NCBI GenBank assembly: GCA_051294375.1
Contig: CM119264.1
Coordinates: 26,063,011-26,127,010, forward strand
DNA from: Paraspadella gotoi
Lineage: Eukaryota; Chaetognatha
DNA: 64,000 nucleotides
Direction: 5' to 3'
In this document: piece after piece, positions 12,363 through 25,852 of the stretch
How positions within the stretch are numbered: the first letter of the stretch is position 1
How the letters are laid out: each line of letters starts with the position of its first letter
Notes under the pieces: generated by a model
The model's database searches: none
What the model was told of the DNA's origin: nothing
The model's input: only the letters and a program-made list of their open reading frames with translations
Position numbers and translations under genes: made by a program

Positions 12363-12818
12363 GCGAAGGGTGACGAGCGCCGATGTTAGGAGGAGAACAG
12401 AGGGTTTTAAAAAGCGGAAGAACGTGTTCCTGGGATAGGAGTAATTTTTATCAAGTTGTCTTGTCGTTGTCTTCGTCGTCCTTGTCACTACGTCTTTGTC
12501 ATTCGTCTTCATCTTCCTCTTCATCGTTGTCAGGCAACGTCGTTACGTCATTATCTTTCGTCAGTCGTCCACCCGATCCTCCTTGGCATAAATAAGAAAA
12601 GAAAAAAAAAAAGAAAAAGAAAAAAAAACTTTTAGATGCGCTAACATTTGGTGCACACCAAATAGCGGATTATGGTGCGATGGCGAAGCACTGCAGGAGT
12701 CAGAAAAGTCTGGGCCGTTGGGGGGGTCTTCTCACCATTGCCATAAAGACGCCGGTAGAGAGCAGCGGAGAGAGAGAAGAGAGAGAGAGAGAGAGATGAG
12801 AGAGAGAGAGCGGAGAGA

Positions 12819-12849
<31 letters not shown>

Positions 12850-13675
12850 GAAGTGAGAGAGTGGAGAGAGAGAGATTTCGTGGTCGTTTTCCTCTGAAAG
12901 TCTTTGCTATTCATTTCCAACCTACTCTTTTCCCCCAAGTCCCATATATTTTCACAGATATTTTTTCCTATGAATCATCACTCGTCATGTCTCTCGCTCC
13001 GCTTCGCATCTCACTCTCAAATCTCTCTAATCTCCTCGCGTCGCTCTCGCTCTCACCCTCTCTCTTCTATTTCGATCCTTCTTTTTATGCCAACGAACAT
13101 GTCTCGTCTCCCAAGAATCTGACGGGATTTCTTTTCCTCTTTACTTTTCCTCTCCTCCTCCTCCTCCTACCTCCTCCTCCTCCTCCTCATTTTTTTGGTT
13201 CTCCATCGGGACGAATGAATATGATGAATTTGTTGTGGAGAAGAATGAGAAGGACGTCGAACTGGAGCGCAAAGCCGCAAAAAATAAGGAGCAAAGAAGT
13301 ACAAAGAAATGGAAAAAAGGGGCGAAAAACCTGGGATCTTGAACGTACGTCAAAAGGTTGCGAAAACAATGAATAAAGGGGACGAATGAAAAAGAATTCA
13401 ACTAAGGTCGTATGAAAATCATGAAAGGTCTATGAGATTAATGAAGGATAATGAATGAGGAAAGGATTAATTATAATGAAGTAAGAAATATTACGATGCT
13501 GATGAATTAAAGAATGTCCGAATAATATATATTATTACAATGAGTTTAAATAATGGATACCTAATAAAAAGTGAGAACGTGGCGTTATGTAGGGGCAAAT
13601 GTGGAGGTATGCCAGAAAGCCATATGAAGAAGGATGACTTCTTGATATTGGTGTGTCACGTGACGATTGTTTCGT

Positions 13676-13700
13676 NNNNNNNNNNNNNNNNNNNNNNNNN
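13676..13700. other. 25-N gap between locus copies 1 and 2
   Basis: Fixed-size gap. The left flank is identical to the flank left of the gap at 19767. Confidence 0.99.
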
Positions 13701-14282
13701 AAGAATTTCAAAACAATTAATATATCGTCTGAAAGCTAATAGAGAGTACTATACGAATATTTATTCAGATTTTGAAAATTATTAAGAGCATTAAAGTAAT
13801 GATTTTTTAAAGATTTTGTCTCGATCTAGGGTCCCACCCCTCTAACTGTTTTTTATTGCCACCTCTCCAATTTTACTTCAGTTTTGAAAAGATAGCACAC
13901 TTTTATTCGACGAACGGTTTCAGCGATTTAAGTTTATATCCAATATAATTATGAAATAAAACGCGCGTTTTTACTCGAGATTTCGAGAAAAATTGTTTTA
14001 GAAAAATGAGGCATAATTTCTCGTTTAAATTTTTTATTCTGTCGTTGTTTTCGTTCGGCCGAAGCTTTGATGTCAAAGTTATCGTCTTTTTACTTTTGTT
14101 ATTTCAGTTTATTAGTTTATTTCCTTTTATTTCATTTCATTTTATTTTTGATCCAAAGAAAAAAATAGAAATTCCTTTCGTTTTTACGAGCGAACCGGGA
14201 GGGAATGAGAGGAAAAGGAGAAGAGAGAGAGAGCGGAGAGAGAGGCAGAGAGAAGAGAGAGAGATGAGGAGAGAGAGAGAAG

Positions 14283-14315
<33 letters not shown>

Positions 14316-17300
14316 ACGACGTGACATAAAACTAAATAAAAATATTAAGTTGGAAAAAGAAAAGAAAAAGAAATTGGTCGTGATCATTAAATAATATTAT
14401 TTAAAATAATAAATTCGCTAATTTTTGTAAGACAGAAAATAGATGAACGAAAATGGATTGATTAAGATTAAGATAATTAGATTCAGTCAGCAGTCCTAAT
14501 AGTCTCATCGCTTCATCGCTTTCCGGCGATTCTTCTCGCTTCTTCTTCTTCTCCGCTTTTTTTTTATCCGCGGATTTTCGTTCGCCTTCCGGCCATTTCC
14601 GGAGATTCTTCCGGCGCGGCGCCGAAGCGAACTTTGATTCGACTTTCCGATCACGGCGCGAAAATTATGAGAGAAAGAATAATCGAGACATGAAAGAAAT
14701 GATTAACACGGCAGAGAAACATGATTTGTAATAATGATTTTAATACATACTACACCGGTTCCTTTTTACATCGATTTACTCGGCACATGGAGTGCACAGG
14801 AGAATGAGATGTCCGGGATACGTTTCCGGATCCTTTGGGCTACACAAAAAAAGGGTATCAAATTTGTCCTAATGACAGTTTTTTTATAAATTAAATAATT
14901 AAAATTAGCTAATATAAAATCAATAAGTAGAATAAAAAAAATTTAATAAAATGGTTTTTAAATTTTTTTAAAAATGAAATATAATGCATCATCTCATAAT
15001 CTATGAACAATTTTTATTTCGTTTGAAGTCCATAACCCATTATTCTTCTTTAATAGTTTTAATTTGTAATTAATTTTTCTTTATAAAATATTTTTTTAAT
15101 TTTTTTTCAATAATTTAAATTAAAAAATTATAACTATGCCAATGATGAAGAAAAATTATATTATAAGGGTTACTACCTAATATGGCCTTCAATACATATA
15201 TACGTAAAGTTTTATTATATAATGATGTTTGACATGAAAATAAATATTTATAAAATTAAATATATGAAAAAATTTTAACTTTGATTTTTTTTAGCATATA
15301 AACATAATTATTAATTAATTGCGTTCATGATGCTTTTAATAGCTATGGTCAGTTGTATCATTCTCATTATATAATTTTATAACTTTTTTATTTTAGTAAA
15401 TACTGACTGCTATATTTACTTACTTTGACAAAATCAAAAATTCACTTGGTATAAAATTATGGTATGAAACAGGAAAATTTTTTCAAATCACATGCTATTT
15501 ATTGTTTGAACTGATATAAATATCTTATCCTTGACAAAATTTAAAAAGTTTTAAAACAATCAACTAGACTTTTTAAGGTTGTCAAATGTATAAATAATTG
15601 ATAATTCGGACTGCATTTGTAGGTTTAACTTAATTCAGTAGCTCTTTTAGTTATATGAAGAAAAGCAGTATATTTAACAGTTTTTTTATTTGGAGTGGGA
15701 TCAAAGTACTAACACATATTAAATCAGTATATTTGTTAAGTATAGTAGAGTTCCTCTATAGATTTTTATTTTTGAAAACGTTTGTACTTTTTTTTCTATA
15801 TTTTTTTGAGCACGCAAAAACGTTTTTTTGAATTACGCGAAAGGAATGTAAAATATTAAAAATAAATAGACAATAGTTAGATCTTCATGTCTAGAATAGA
15901 GAAAAAAAACCTTGTTTAAAATTTGGATCGGAAAGTGGGGTAACTAAGGCTTACCAACGGTATCCTCCATGCTGATCGTTCTCTTTCCTATAATGTTTTT
16001 TAATTTAATATTTGAAAGGGAAAAAAAAGAAAATTCAGAATTCGGTGGCATAACAAGGGTAGAAAAATCTGTACTAGTGACAGTGATAATAATGATCTTT
16101 TATGTCTTTGCGTAAGGGGCAGTAAGAAAACCTTAAAAATGCAATCATTAAGTCAGTCAATAAACCTTTTCACGAATTTTTTTTTCTTAATTAAAATGGA
16201 TGATAAATAATAGAATTAAATTCCCTTTCCAATAAAAAGGTTGTTATATTTAACAGAAAATTATCAATATCAATTAACACAATGATGTCTTGCTTTGTCC
16301 AAATTTTCAGCAGTTAAGTAATTTTAAAAATTTTATTATGATAACAACAGTATAGTAAGTTTCTTTGCAGTTAAAGATAATGAAAAAATGATTATTTTTT
16401 TCACAGACAAGAAGGTAGAGCGTCCAGACTGTTTATATCAAGCTGAAAACATTTTATATTTATCATTTTTTATATTTAAAAAGACATTTTATCAAGCTAC
16501 TCAATACAAATTTTTTTGCTTGTTTTTTTAGCTTTAACTGAAAATAACAAGCAAATTTATAAAGTAGAGAAAAATTTTAATGGCTAATTAAAATGTAATC
16601 TCAGACTTTCCTCTTTTAATTTACAAAAGAAAAACAAAAAATTTTATATGCCTTCATTGAAATTTGTAATGACAAAAAACTGTTAACTTTTAACTCGTAT
16701 TTAAATAAAACTGTGTAAAACAGAATTTATGGATAAAATTTACAAACTGTTCTGAAGAAATATGTCCCTGATTAGGGCTTTAATTTGATACCACACCTTG
16801 CTACTCTTTTTTTTCAAAAGATATTCCAAGAAATAACTTTTTTATTACTTTTTTGCATCTTGCAGTTTTGTTTTTAAACAACCTAACTTTTGGCCTTAAA
16901 ATGTTAGTTGGGATTGTTTAACACTTTTTAAATTTTGTCCAACGATAAATATTATACTCAGTTCTCAACAGCATAATAGCTTGTGATTTAAAAAAAGGTT
17001 TTCGTCTGTTTCATACATAATTTTTAATACCAGTAATTTTTGGATTTTGTCAAAAGTAAGTTAATATAGCCAGTCAGTATTACTAAAAATAGAAAAAAGT
17101 TATACAAATTATTATAATTGAGAAATAAACCAACTGAACGCAGCTAAGCTTTAAAAGCATCAATGAACAATTAATTAATAATTATGTTTATTTATGCTAA
17201 AAAAAATTCAAGTTAAAATTTTTTTCATAGATTTAATTTATAAATTACGTTATTTTCTAATGTCAAAAACATCATCAAATAAACTTTACTATATATGTAT

Positions 17301-18421
17301 TTGAAGGCTATATTAGGTAGGTAAGGTCCTTATAATATAATACTTTCTTCAATCATTTGCATAGTTATAATTTTTTTTAATTTAATTATTTGCAAAAAAT
17401 AAATATATTTTAATAAAGAAAAATTAATTACAAATAAACTATTAAAGATAGAATAATGGTTATGGACTCACGAAAGTAAATTGTTCCATAGATATGGATG
17501 ATGCTATGATATTTCATTTTTAAAAAAATTTAAAAACCATTTTTACAGAGTTTTTTTTATTCTACTTTATTGATTTTATTAGCTAATTTTAAATAATTAG
17601 ATTTATAAAAAACTGTCATTAGGAAAAATTTTGATACCCTTTTTTTTTGTGTAGCCCAAAGGTCCGGAAACCGTATCCCGGACATCTCATCTTGTGCAGT
17701 CTCCATGCCGAGTAATCGATGTAAAAAGGAACGTGCATAGGAATCGTGATTGGTCAAAATTAGATAAACTAATGTAGTCATAATGTGATGATTGGTCACC
17801 TGCAAAATGTTACAGATGACATGCCAATAATTAATTTTCAAGAGAGCCAAAATGATTCATAAACTAAGTATACAGTCGATGAATGAACTTAAAGAAGAAT
17901 AGAGTAAACGAATTCTAATATCTGTTCTATTCAACAATGTTTAATTCAGCAGAATTTCCATCTATCAAAAATGATTACTTGATTCGCCTAACACTAAAAT
18001 TCATTCAGGAAAGCTTCCGAAATTATTATCATTATTATTTTTGTTTCATTTTTTGTTTTTTTAAACAAATTTTGATTATTTTTATAATTCCGAAAAAAAA
18101 AGCTACTTAACAAGTGATGATTCACTGTGACATCCGTCAACAATCGTTAGGCATCCGCTTCCCGCTAAAGAAACCGCTTCTTCTCTCCGCTTCTCTGGCC
18201 AGCTTCTCCCCGTTCTTGCGTTCTCCCAATCCCAGCTCACCAGCCACCTCCTCACCCCCCGTCCCCCCCTCAACCGCTTTCCCAAGGGGGATTCGCTTCC
18301 TCGTCGACAGACATCACTTTTTCCCGGCCTTTATGCTTTAATCCTCGAGCCGAAAACGGGACGCGTCTTCTCCCTCTCTCTTTTCTCTCTCTCTCTCTCT
18401 CCTCTTCTCTCTCTCCTCTCT

Positions 18422-18453
<32 letters not shown>

Positions 18454-18909
18454 GCGAAGGGTGACGAGCGCCGATGTTAGGAGGAGAACAGAGGGTTTTA
18501 AAAAGCGGAAGAACGTGTTCCTGGGATAGGAGTAATTTTTATCAAGTTGTCTTGTCGTTGTCTTCGTCGTCCTTGTCACTACGTCTTTGTCATTCGTCTT
18601 CATCTTCCTCTTCATCGTTGTCAGGCAACGTCGTTACGTCATTATCTTTCGTCAGTCGTCCACCCGATCCTCCTTGGCATAAATAAGAAAAGAAAAAAAA
18701 AAAGAAAAAGAAAAAAAAACTTTTAGATGCGCTAACATTTGGTGCACACCAAATAGCGGATTATGGTGCGATGGCGAAGCACTGCAGGAGTCAGAAAAGT
18801 CTGGGCCGTTGGGGGGGTCTTCTCACCATTGCCATAAAGACGCCGGTAGAGAGCAGCGGAGAGAGAGAAGAGAGAGAGAGAGAGAGATGAGAGAGAGAGA
18901 GCGGAGAGA

Positions 18910-18940
<31 letters not shown>

Positions 18941-19766
18941 GAAGTGAGAGAGTGGAGAGAGAGAGATTTCGTGGTCGTTTTCCTCTGAAAGTCTTTGCTA
19001 TTCATTTCCAACCTACTCTTTTCCCCCAAGTCCCATATATTTTCACAGATATTTTTTCCTATGAATCATCACTCGTCATGTCTCTCGCTCCGCTTCGCAT
19101 CTCACTCTCAAATCTCTCTAATCTCCTCGCGTCGCTCTCGCTCTCACCCTCTCTCTTCTATTTCGATCCTTCTTTTTATGCCAACGAACATGTCTCGTCT
19201 CCCAAGAATCTGACGGGATTTCTTTTCCTCTTTACTTTTCCTCTCCTCCTCCTCCTCCTACCTCCTCCTCCTCCTCCTCATTTTTTTGGTTCTCCATCGG
19301 GACGAATGAATATGATGAATTTGTTGTGGAGAAGAATGAGAAGGACGTCGAACTGGAGCGCAAAGCCGCAAAAAATAAGGAGCAAAGAAGTACAAAGAAA
19401 TGGAAAAAAGGGGCGAAAAACCTGGGATCTTGAACGTACGTCAAAAGGTTGCGAAAACAATGAATAAAGGGGACGAATGAAAAAGAATTCAACTAAGGTC
19501 GTATGAAAATCATGAAAGGTCTATGAGATTAATGAAGGATAATGAATGAGGAAAGGATTAATTATAATGAAGTAAGAAATATTACGATGCTGATGAATTA
19601 AAGAATGTCCGAATAATATATATTATTACAATGAGTTTAAATAATGGATACCTAATAAAAAGTGAGAACGTGGCGTTATGTAGGGGCAAATGTGGAGGTA
19701 TGCCAGAAAGCCATATGAAGAAGGATGACTTCTTGATATTGGTGTGTCACGTGACGATTGTTTCGT
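13701..19766. repeat. locus copy 2 of 3
   Basis: The first 1,011 bp are an indel-rich version of 7603-8620. From 14712 on I see no difference from copy 1 at an offset of 6,091 bp. True genomic duplicates of equal age should not be noisy on one side of a point and identical on the other, so assembly origin is likely. Confidence 0.9.
14750..17735. mobile_element. inverted-arm element, copy 2
   Basis: It appears identical to the element at 8659-11644, including its CATA flanks (14746-14749 and 17736-17739). Most likely it is the same physical insertion assembled twice and should not be counted as a second genomic copy. Confidence 0.85.
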
Positions 19767-19791
19767 NNNNNNNNNNNNNNNNNNNNNNNNN
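19767..19791. other. 25-N gap between locus copies 2 and 3
   Basis: Fixed-size gap at exactly the homologous point where copy 1 also stops. Confidence 0.99.
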
Positions 19792-20210
19792 CATAAAACT
19801 ACAATAAAAATATTAAGTGAAAAAGAAAGAAAAAGAAATTGGTCGTGATCATTAAATAATATTTATTAAAATAATACATTCGCTAAATTTTTGTAAGACA
19901 GAAAATAGATGAACGAAAATGGATTGATTAAGATTAAAGATTAATTAGATCAGTCAGTCAGTCATCGATAGTCATCGCTTCATCGCTTCCGGCGATTTTC
20001 TCGGCTTCTTCTTCTTCTCCGCCTTTTTTTTTCCGCCGGATTTTCCGCTTCGCCTTCCGGCCATTTCCGGAGATTCTCCGGCGCGCCGAAGCGAACTTGA
20101 ATTCGACCTTTCCGATCAACGGCGCGAAAATTATGAGAGAAAGAATATCGAGACATGAAAGAAATGATTAACACGAAAGAGAAACATGATTTGTAATAAT
20201 GATTTTAATA

Positions 20211-20214
20211 CATA
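20211..20214. other. empty target site (CATA) of the element
   Basis: One CATA here against two flanking the insert in copies 1 and 2 defines the target duplication as 4 bp and fixes the element's ends to the base. Confidence 0.85.
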
Positions 20215-21099
20215 GGAATCGTGATTGGTCAAATTAGATAAACTAATGTAGTAATCAATGTGAGATGGTCAAGCTGCAAAATGTTAACAGATGACATTCC
20301 AATAATTAATTTCAAGAGAGCCAAAATGATTCATAAACTAAGTTATACAGTCGATGAATGAACTTAAGAAGAATAGTAAACCGATTCTATATTCTTCTAT
20401 TCAACAATGTTTAATTCAGCATGAATTCCATCTATCAAAAATGATTACTTGATTCGCTAAACTAAAATTATTCAGAAAGCTTCGAAATTATTATCATTTT
20501 TATTATTTGTTTATTTATTTGTTTTTTAAACAAATTTGATTATTTTTATAATTCGAAAAAAAAAAAGGCTAACTTAACAAGTGATGATTCATCTGTGACA
20601 TCCCGTCAACAATCGTTCAGCATCCGCTTCCCGCTACGAAACCGCTTCTCCCGCTTCTGGCACTTCTCCCGCTTCTTGCGTTTCTCCCAATCCCNNNNNN
20701 NNNNNNNNNNNNNNNNNNNNNNNNNNNNNNNNNNNNNNNNNNNNNNNNNNNNNNNNNNNNNNNNNNNNNNNNNNNNNNNNNNNNNNNNNNNNTAGGCGTA
20801 ATTTTTATCGTTGTCTTTGTCGTTGTCTTCGTCGTCCTTGTCATCGTCTTTGTCATCGTCTTCATCTTCCTCTTCATCGTTGTCAGCAACGTCGTCTACG
20901 TCATTATCTTCGTCGTCGTCAACCCGGATCCTCCTTCAGCATAAAATAAGAAAGAAAAAAAAACGAAAAAGAAAAAAAAAACTTTAGACGCTACATTTGG
21001 TGCACACCATAGCGGATCTATGGTGCAGATGGCGAAGCACTGCCAGGAGTCAAAGTCGGGCCGTTGGGGGGGGAGAGAGAGAGAGAGAAAGAGCGAGAG

Positions 21100-21665
21100 A
21101 GAAGAAGAGAAGAATAATAGACAAGAATAGGTGACATAATTTCCATAACTATAATGACGCAAACTGAGAAAATATGATAATCAACATTCTGAGCACAAAT
21201 TGACAATAACTACTAATAGAATGGATATTTAGAGCGAGTATACTGCGGCCTCGAAGTTTATAACGTTAACAAAGTAATACAATCATTTGTTTTTAATTCT
21301 TCGGCGAAATCTATGCAATTTCGTAGAATATCGAACATAACTTTACGCGTATAATAATGAGACCAGCTGCCATAATTTTTAAAACGAGAATATAAATTTG
21401 TTGTTGAAAGCGTGATTGTTTTACTTCTCTCTTTGCGGTTGTGATTGGGTAATTGGTTGGTCATGGCTGTCCTGGTTGTTTTTCTGTTGGCTGCTGTTGT
21501 TGTTTTAGCTGCTGCTGTTGGACTCGATCTTTTAATCCTCTGCCCTTCTCTTCAAGAGTTTCTCTTTGCGACGGGAATCTCTAGCCGCTTAATCGCAGCT
21601 TTAGTTTGCGGCAGAGGATTAGAAACCGTCACGAAGGAAATTTAACGGAGAAACGAGAGAGAAAG
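21100..21665. repeat. dispersed ~570-bp repeat, copy a
   Basis: From GACAAGAATAGGTGACATA to the start of the following (GA)n tract, this matches 27775-28255 in the same orientation with many one-base indels. Frames in it (for example 21445-21645) differ between copies, so they are not genes. Confidence 0.8.
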
Positions 21666-21679
21666 ACGAGAGCGAGAGT

Positions 21680-21726
<47 letters not shown>

Positions 21727-21768
21727 AAGAGGAAAGAGAGAGAGAAAGAGAGAGAGAGAGGAGGCGAG

Positions 21769-21858
<90 letters not shown>

Positions 21859-22700
21859 AAGTGAGAAGAGAGAGAGAGAGGAGATTCGTGGNNNNNNNNN
21901 NNNNNNNNNNNNNNNNTCGTTTTCTCTGAAAAGTCTTTGCTATTCATCCAACTACTCTTTTCCCCAAGTCCCCATATATTTTCACAGTATTTCTATGAAT
22001 CTCACTCTCTCTCTCGCTCGCTCGCTCTCAACTCTCACTCTCTATCTCGCTCGCTCGCTCTCAACCCTCTCTCTCTATCTCGATCCTTCTTTTTATGCCA
22101 ACGAATGTCTCGTCTCCCAAGAATCGACGGATTTCTTTTTCCTCTTCTACTTCCTCTTCCTCCTCCTCCTCCTCCTCCTCCTCCTCCTCCCTCCATTTTT
22201 TTTGTTCTCCATCGGCGACGAATGAATATGAATGAATTTGTGTGGAGGAAGAATGAGAAGGACGTCGGACGCAGCCAACGAAAAAATAAGGAAAGAAAGA
22301 AGAACAAAGAAATGAAAAAAATGGGGGGGAAAAAAACCGACCGAACGTACGTACAAAGGTCCGAAAGAATGAATAAAAGGGGACGAATGAAAAAATTAAT
22401 AAAGGTGTATGAAAAAATCAATGAAAGGTCTAATGAATTAATGAAGGAATGAATGAATGAAGGAAAGAATTAATTAAATAAATGAAGTAAGAAATAAATT
22501 AACGAATGGCTGGATGAATTAAAGAATGTCCGAATAAATATATATTACAATGAGTTATAAAAAATAAATGGATACACTTATAAAGAGTGAGAAAAACGGT
22601 GAGTTATGAGGGGCAAAATGTGGCAGAATGCCAGAAGCCATTGAAGAAGGATGACCTTTGATATTGTTTGTCACGTGACGATTGCTTCGTCGGAAATGAA

Positions 22701-23204
22701 ATTCAAAGTGACATTTAACTTAATATATATATAAGTTAATGTTGATTTTTAGGTGAAGCAAACCACTAGGAAGTTCTCATGGTACACGTTTATTATTATA
22801 CTTATGAATACATACTTAAAACGCTGAGTCAGAGTGATAACGATCACACAGTTTCGTCGTAATCACTAAAAACTCTATATTACAAGAAATAAATGAAAAA
22901 AAAAACCAGAAAAAAAGAATAAGTCGTAAAGAAAATCGGAAAACATAAAAAGAAGGAGAAAATGAGAAATAAAAACATGGGGCGATAAAAATAAGGAAAA
23001 AAATGGAAAAATAAAGGAAAAAGAAAAAATAAGGGAAGAGTGACGGGGTCGATAGAGGTTGTCGTTGTTGTCGTTGTTGTGATGGAAGACGTCAGCGAGG
23101 AAGGGCGCCACTTCCGCGGAGGAAAAGGACAAAGGAAATATGGAACTGGGAATGATTTGCATGAGACAAGAGGGAGTCGGGCGAAAGTGTAGGAGAGAGG
23201 AGAG

Positions 23205-23267
<63 letters not shown>

Positions 23268-23895
23268 AGAGAGAGAGAGAGAGAGCATGAGAGAAATTAT
23301 GCGCAAGTCATGATCATCTTGGGAGAGGTCAGGATGTCAGAAAAAAATTCCCCCAGAAAATTCCTGAGAAAGGAATCTTAATCTGGAGCAAATGCCGGAA
23401 TGTTTCCCATTCGAGGCAAGGGGGGTGAAAGGAGAGAGAAAGGGAGGACGAGAGAGGAGAGAGAGAACAGAGAGAGAGAGAGAGAGAGAGAGAATCTACG
23501 TGTGAACGTCCCTTCTAGAGACCTCATAATAATTTATTCTACTCCTTGATTTTTTTATAAGAAACTTTCCATCTTACCAAATGAACATAATAGAAATATT
23601 GCTCGCTTCTGTCTCTGAGTCAGTTCCAGATTTGTAAAAAATAATTATGAACACGAGGTCGTTGGAGATGTTTAAAATTTTTTTAACCAAAGCACTGTAG
23701 ATATAATATTGCAAGCTGAGAAAATAAATTACAAAAACACAAATAGAGCAGCAAATATTCCGGAGGAGTTTTATTCCTATTATAACACTATTTGCTTGAA
23801 TCTCTTCACTCTATGTGAAATTGCGAATTGCTTGTAGATTTTTTTCTTCTTTTTTTTATTTTCTATCTTTGACGGTACAAATAACTTTGGTCTGA
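22701..23895. other. gene-free DNA with (GA)n tracts
   Basis: (GA)n tracts lie near 23190-23285 and 23460-23495. The rest is AT-rich. No exon is recognised. Confidence 0.5.
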
Positions 23896-23899
23896 TATG

Positions 23900-23980
<81 letters not shown>
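23896..23980. repeat. (CT)n microsatellite at the outer edge of the inverted duplication
   Basis: Nearly pure CT. Its inverted counterpart is the GA tract near 27640-27770. Confidence 0.9.
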
Positions 23981-23982
<2 letters not shown>

Positions 23983-23983
23983 T

Positions 23984-25214
23984 GTCTACTCTAACTTTTG
24001 AGCTTCTTTTTTCCTAACTCTTTTTTTTTCTTCTTTCTGTTTTTACTAACATTAGTGATACTAAGTATTTTTTTTTTCGTTTACCTTTGCTTTACTCTCT
24101 TTTTCCTATCCTCATCCTCTTCCGCTTTCTCATTTTCTTCTCTCCTCCCTCTCTCCCTCCCCTCTCTCTCTCCCTCTCCCTTTCTCCCCTCTCACCGTCC
24201 CAACCCGCCTCCATCTCTCTTCCCTCGCCGACGGACGTCCATTGTGTCTGATCGGACGACACTTTCCTTCGCGACGGCGTTCGCGTGGGGGGGTGGGGCG
24301 GGCAGAGTTCGAAGGACGGCTGCCGACTGGGTGAGAGAGTTCGCAAAGAGGGGCGCCGGCGACGCGAATTATCGGCGTCGATGGCGTAGCGATTGCGAGC
24401 CAAGGAGGAGCTGCAGTGAGGTGCCGCTTTGCGGGCGCGCATGGCGGCGTCCTTCGTCACGGGTCGTGGCGGTGGGCTGACGGTGTATTCTCTACGGAGT
24501 TGGCGGCGGCGGCGGCGGCGGTCGGCGGCCGGCGGCGGCGGCGTAGTCGGGGGCAACGGTGGCGTTCTTTCCTCATTTGCATACAAATTGAAGGAAATTT
24601 TCCATTGTCACCCAATTCGTTCGCAGACTTTTTTAAACGGATTTCTTTCTTTCTTATTTTTTTTAAAACGGTTTTTCTTATATACCTAAAGAACCTTAAC
24701 TTGTTTCCTTTTTTTCTTTTCCCGCTCTTAATACGAGACTTTTTTTCTTTACGGCGATTAGACCGTCGAGAGCAAGCTGTTTCTTGATATTTTTATATAT
24801 ATTTTTATTATTTTATGAAAGCGGGTTTTTTATTTTAACTTTCTTAAATAAACATAGTTCCTTTTCTGCTAAAAAAGAATTTTTTAAAAATCAGACTTAT
24901 AATTTAACCAAGCTGAAAATCTTCGTTATAATTTAATGTGGAACTAATGGAGAGAGTTTTCTCATTTTGTATTTTTAAAATTCTTTTTTTTTTTTAATCG
25001 CAAACAGATTTTTTAAAAGCAAAAAATAAACGTATAAATAGAAATGGAAAGCAACTCTTCTTCACTGGAGCTTTTCATGTCAACTTCAAAAACCCAATCC
25101 TCAAATTCTTTCACCACTGATTTTTGGCTCCCTTATCTTTCTCCCTCCCTTCTCTTCTTCTTCTCCTTCTCTTTATTCTGTTTCTCCTTCTTTTCTCTCT
25201 TTCTCTCTTTCTCC
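23984..25214. repeat. inverted duplication, left arm
   Basis: The reverse complement of this arm is found at about 26397-27640 with scattered one-base indels. It contains a GC-rich island (24230-24570) and AT-rich flanks. The arms surround about 1.2 kb containing three N runs. Confidence 0.85.
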
Positions 25215-25271
25215 TTTACCCTACTCCGGTCTTCATCTTGCGTTCGCTCCTCATCGCGAATTCTCTCTCTT

Positions 25272-25326
<55 letters not shown>

Positions 25327-25351
25327 NNNNNNNNNNNNNNNNNNNNNNNNN
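25327..25351. other. 25-N gap
   Basis: Fixed-size gap directly after a (CT)n tract. Confidence 0.99.
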
Positions 25352-25519
25352 TTTGAAAACATTTTAGTTTTCTCCCCACACTTCTCTCCCAACAGCCACG
25401 CCCACTCCCGCTCCTACGAAGCCGCCTCGTCTTGGCGTCATTAGGGTGGACGATTTGAGGTGGAACGTTGAGAGGGAATTGACTCCGAAAGCCTCGCTAG
25501 AACGAAGGGAAATCGTTGG

Positions 25520-25690
25520 GGTGGTTGGATTCGATTGAGGAGATTGAGGTGGTTGTAGTGGTCGAAGTGGTTGACTTCGGTTGAGGTGGTTAAGGTGGTT
25601 GACGTCATCAGAGTTGTCGAGGTGGTTGGATTCGGTTAAGGTCGTTGAGGTGGTTGACGTCGTAAAAGTTGTCAAGGTGGTAGAGGTGGT
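25520..25690. repeat. degenerate GGTGGTTGA-type minisatellite
   Basis: Many imperfect copies of GAGGTGGTTGA and GTGGTTGACGTCGT. Read on the minus strand it gives Asn/His/Leu-rich repeats with no known family. Confidence 0.6.
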
Positions 25691-25691
25691 G

Positions 25692-25821
25692 GGAAATTAA
25701 CATCGATCTTTCAAAGGAAAACGTTTTTGTCATCCTCAACAAGTTTTCGACTTTCTTCGGCTTTTGCTTTCGTTTGTTTGACGTAGTTTTACGCTTCTTG
25801 TTATCAATTGATTCGTCCTCT

Positions 25822-25852
<31 letters not shown>
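25692..25852 (-). CDS. possible acidic/basic low-complexity exon next to gap
   Basis: The minus-strand frame reads a run of Asp from (GTC)n, then EEDESIDNKKRKTTSNKRKQ and KPKKVENLLRMTKTFSFE. An acid tract followed by a Lys/Arg cluster is common in nuclear proteins, but the upstream part is in an N gap and no family is recognised. It may equally be repeat-driven. Confidence 0.2.

Larger units (their letters stand above)
7603..13675. repeat. locus copy 1 of 3
   Basis: 7603-8620 recurs with many one-base indels at 13701-14711, and 8621-13675 recurs at 14712-19766 with no difference found. The copy contains two (GA)n tracts, a possible basic exon (8397-8618), the 2,986-bp inverted-arm element and low-complexity CTC/CT sequence near 13,150. 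It ends abruptly at a 25-N gap. Confidence 0.9.
19792..22700. repeat. locus copy 3 of 3, without the element
   Basis: It follows copies 1 and 2 with frequent one-base indels. At 20211 it passes straight from AATACATA to GGAATCGTG, the two flanks of the element. It has a 98-N gap (20695-20792) and a 25-N gap (21892-21916). A GA-flanked 0.8-kb piece (about 21068-21891) is absent from the other copies. It continues past the point where they end (GTCACGTGACGATTGCTTCG). Confidence 0.88.

Noticed and set aside
14750-17735. Second genomic copy of the transposon-like element
   Set aside because: No difference was found from the first over 5 kb including flanks, so it most likely is the same insertion assembled twice.
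21606-21929. Arg/Glu repeat proteins over GA tracts (and the many similar frames elsewhere)
   Set aside because: They are translations of (GA)n/(CT)n microsatellites in every frame, without splice sites or conserved sequence.
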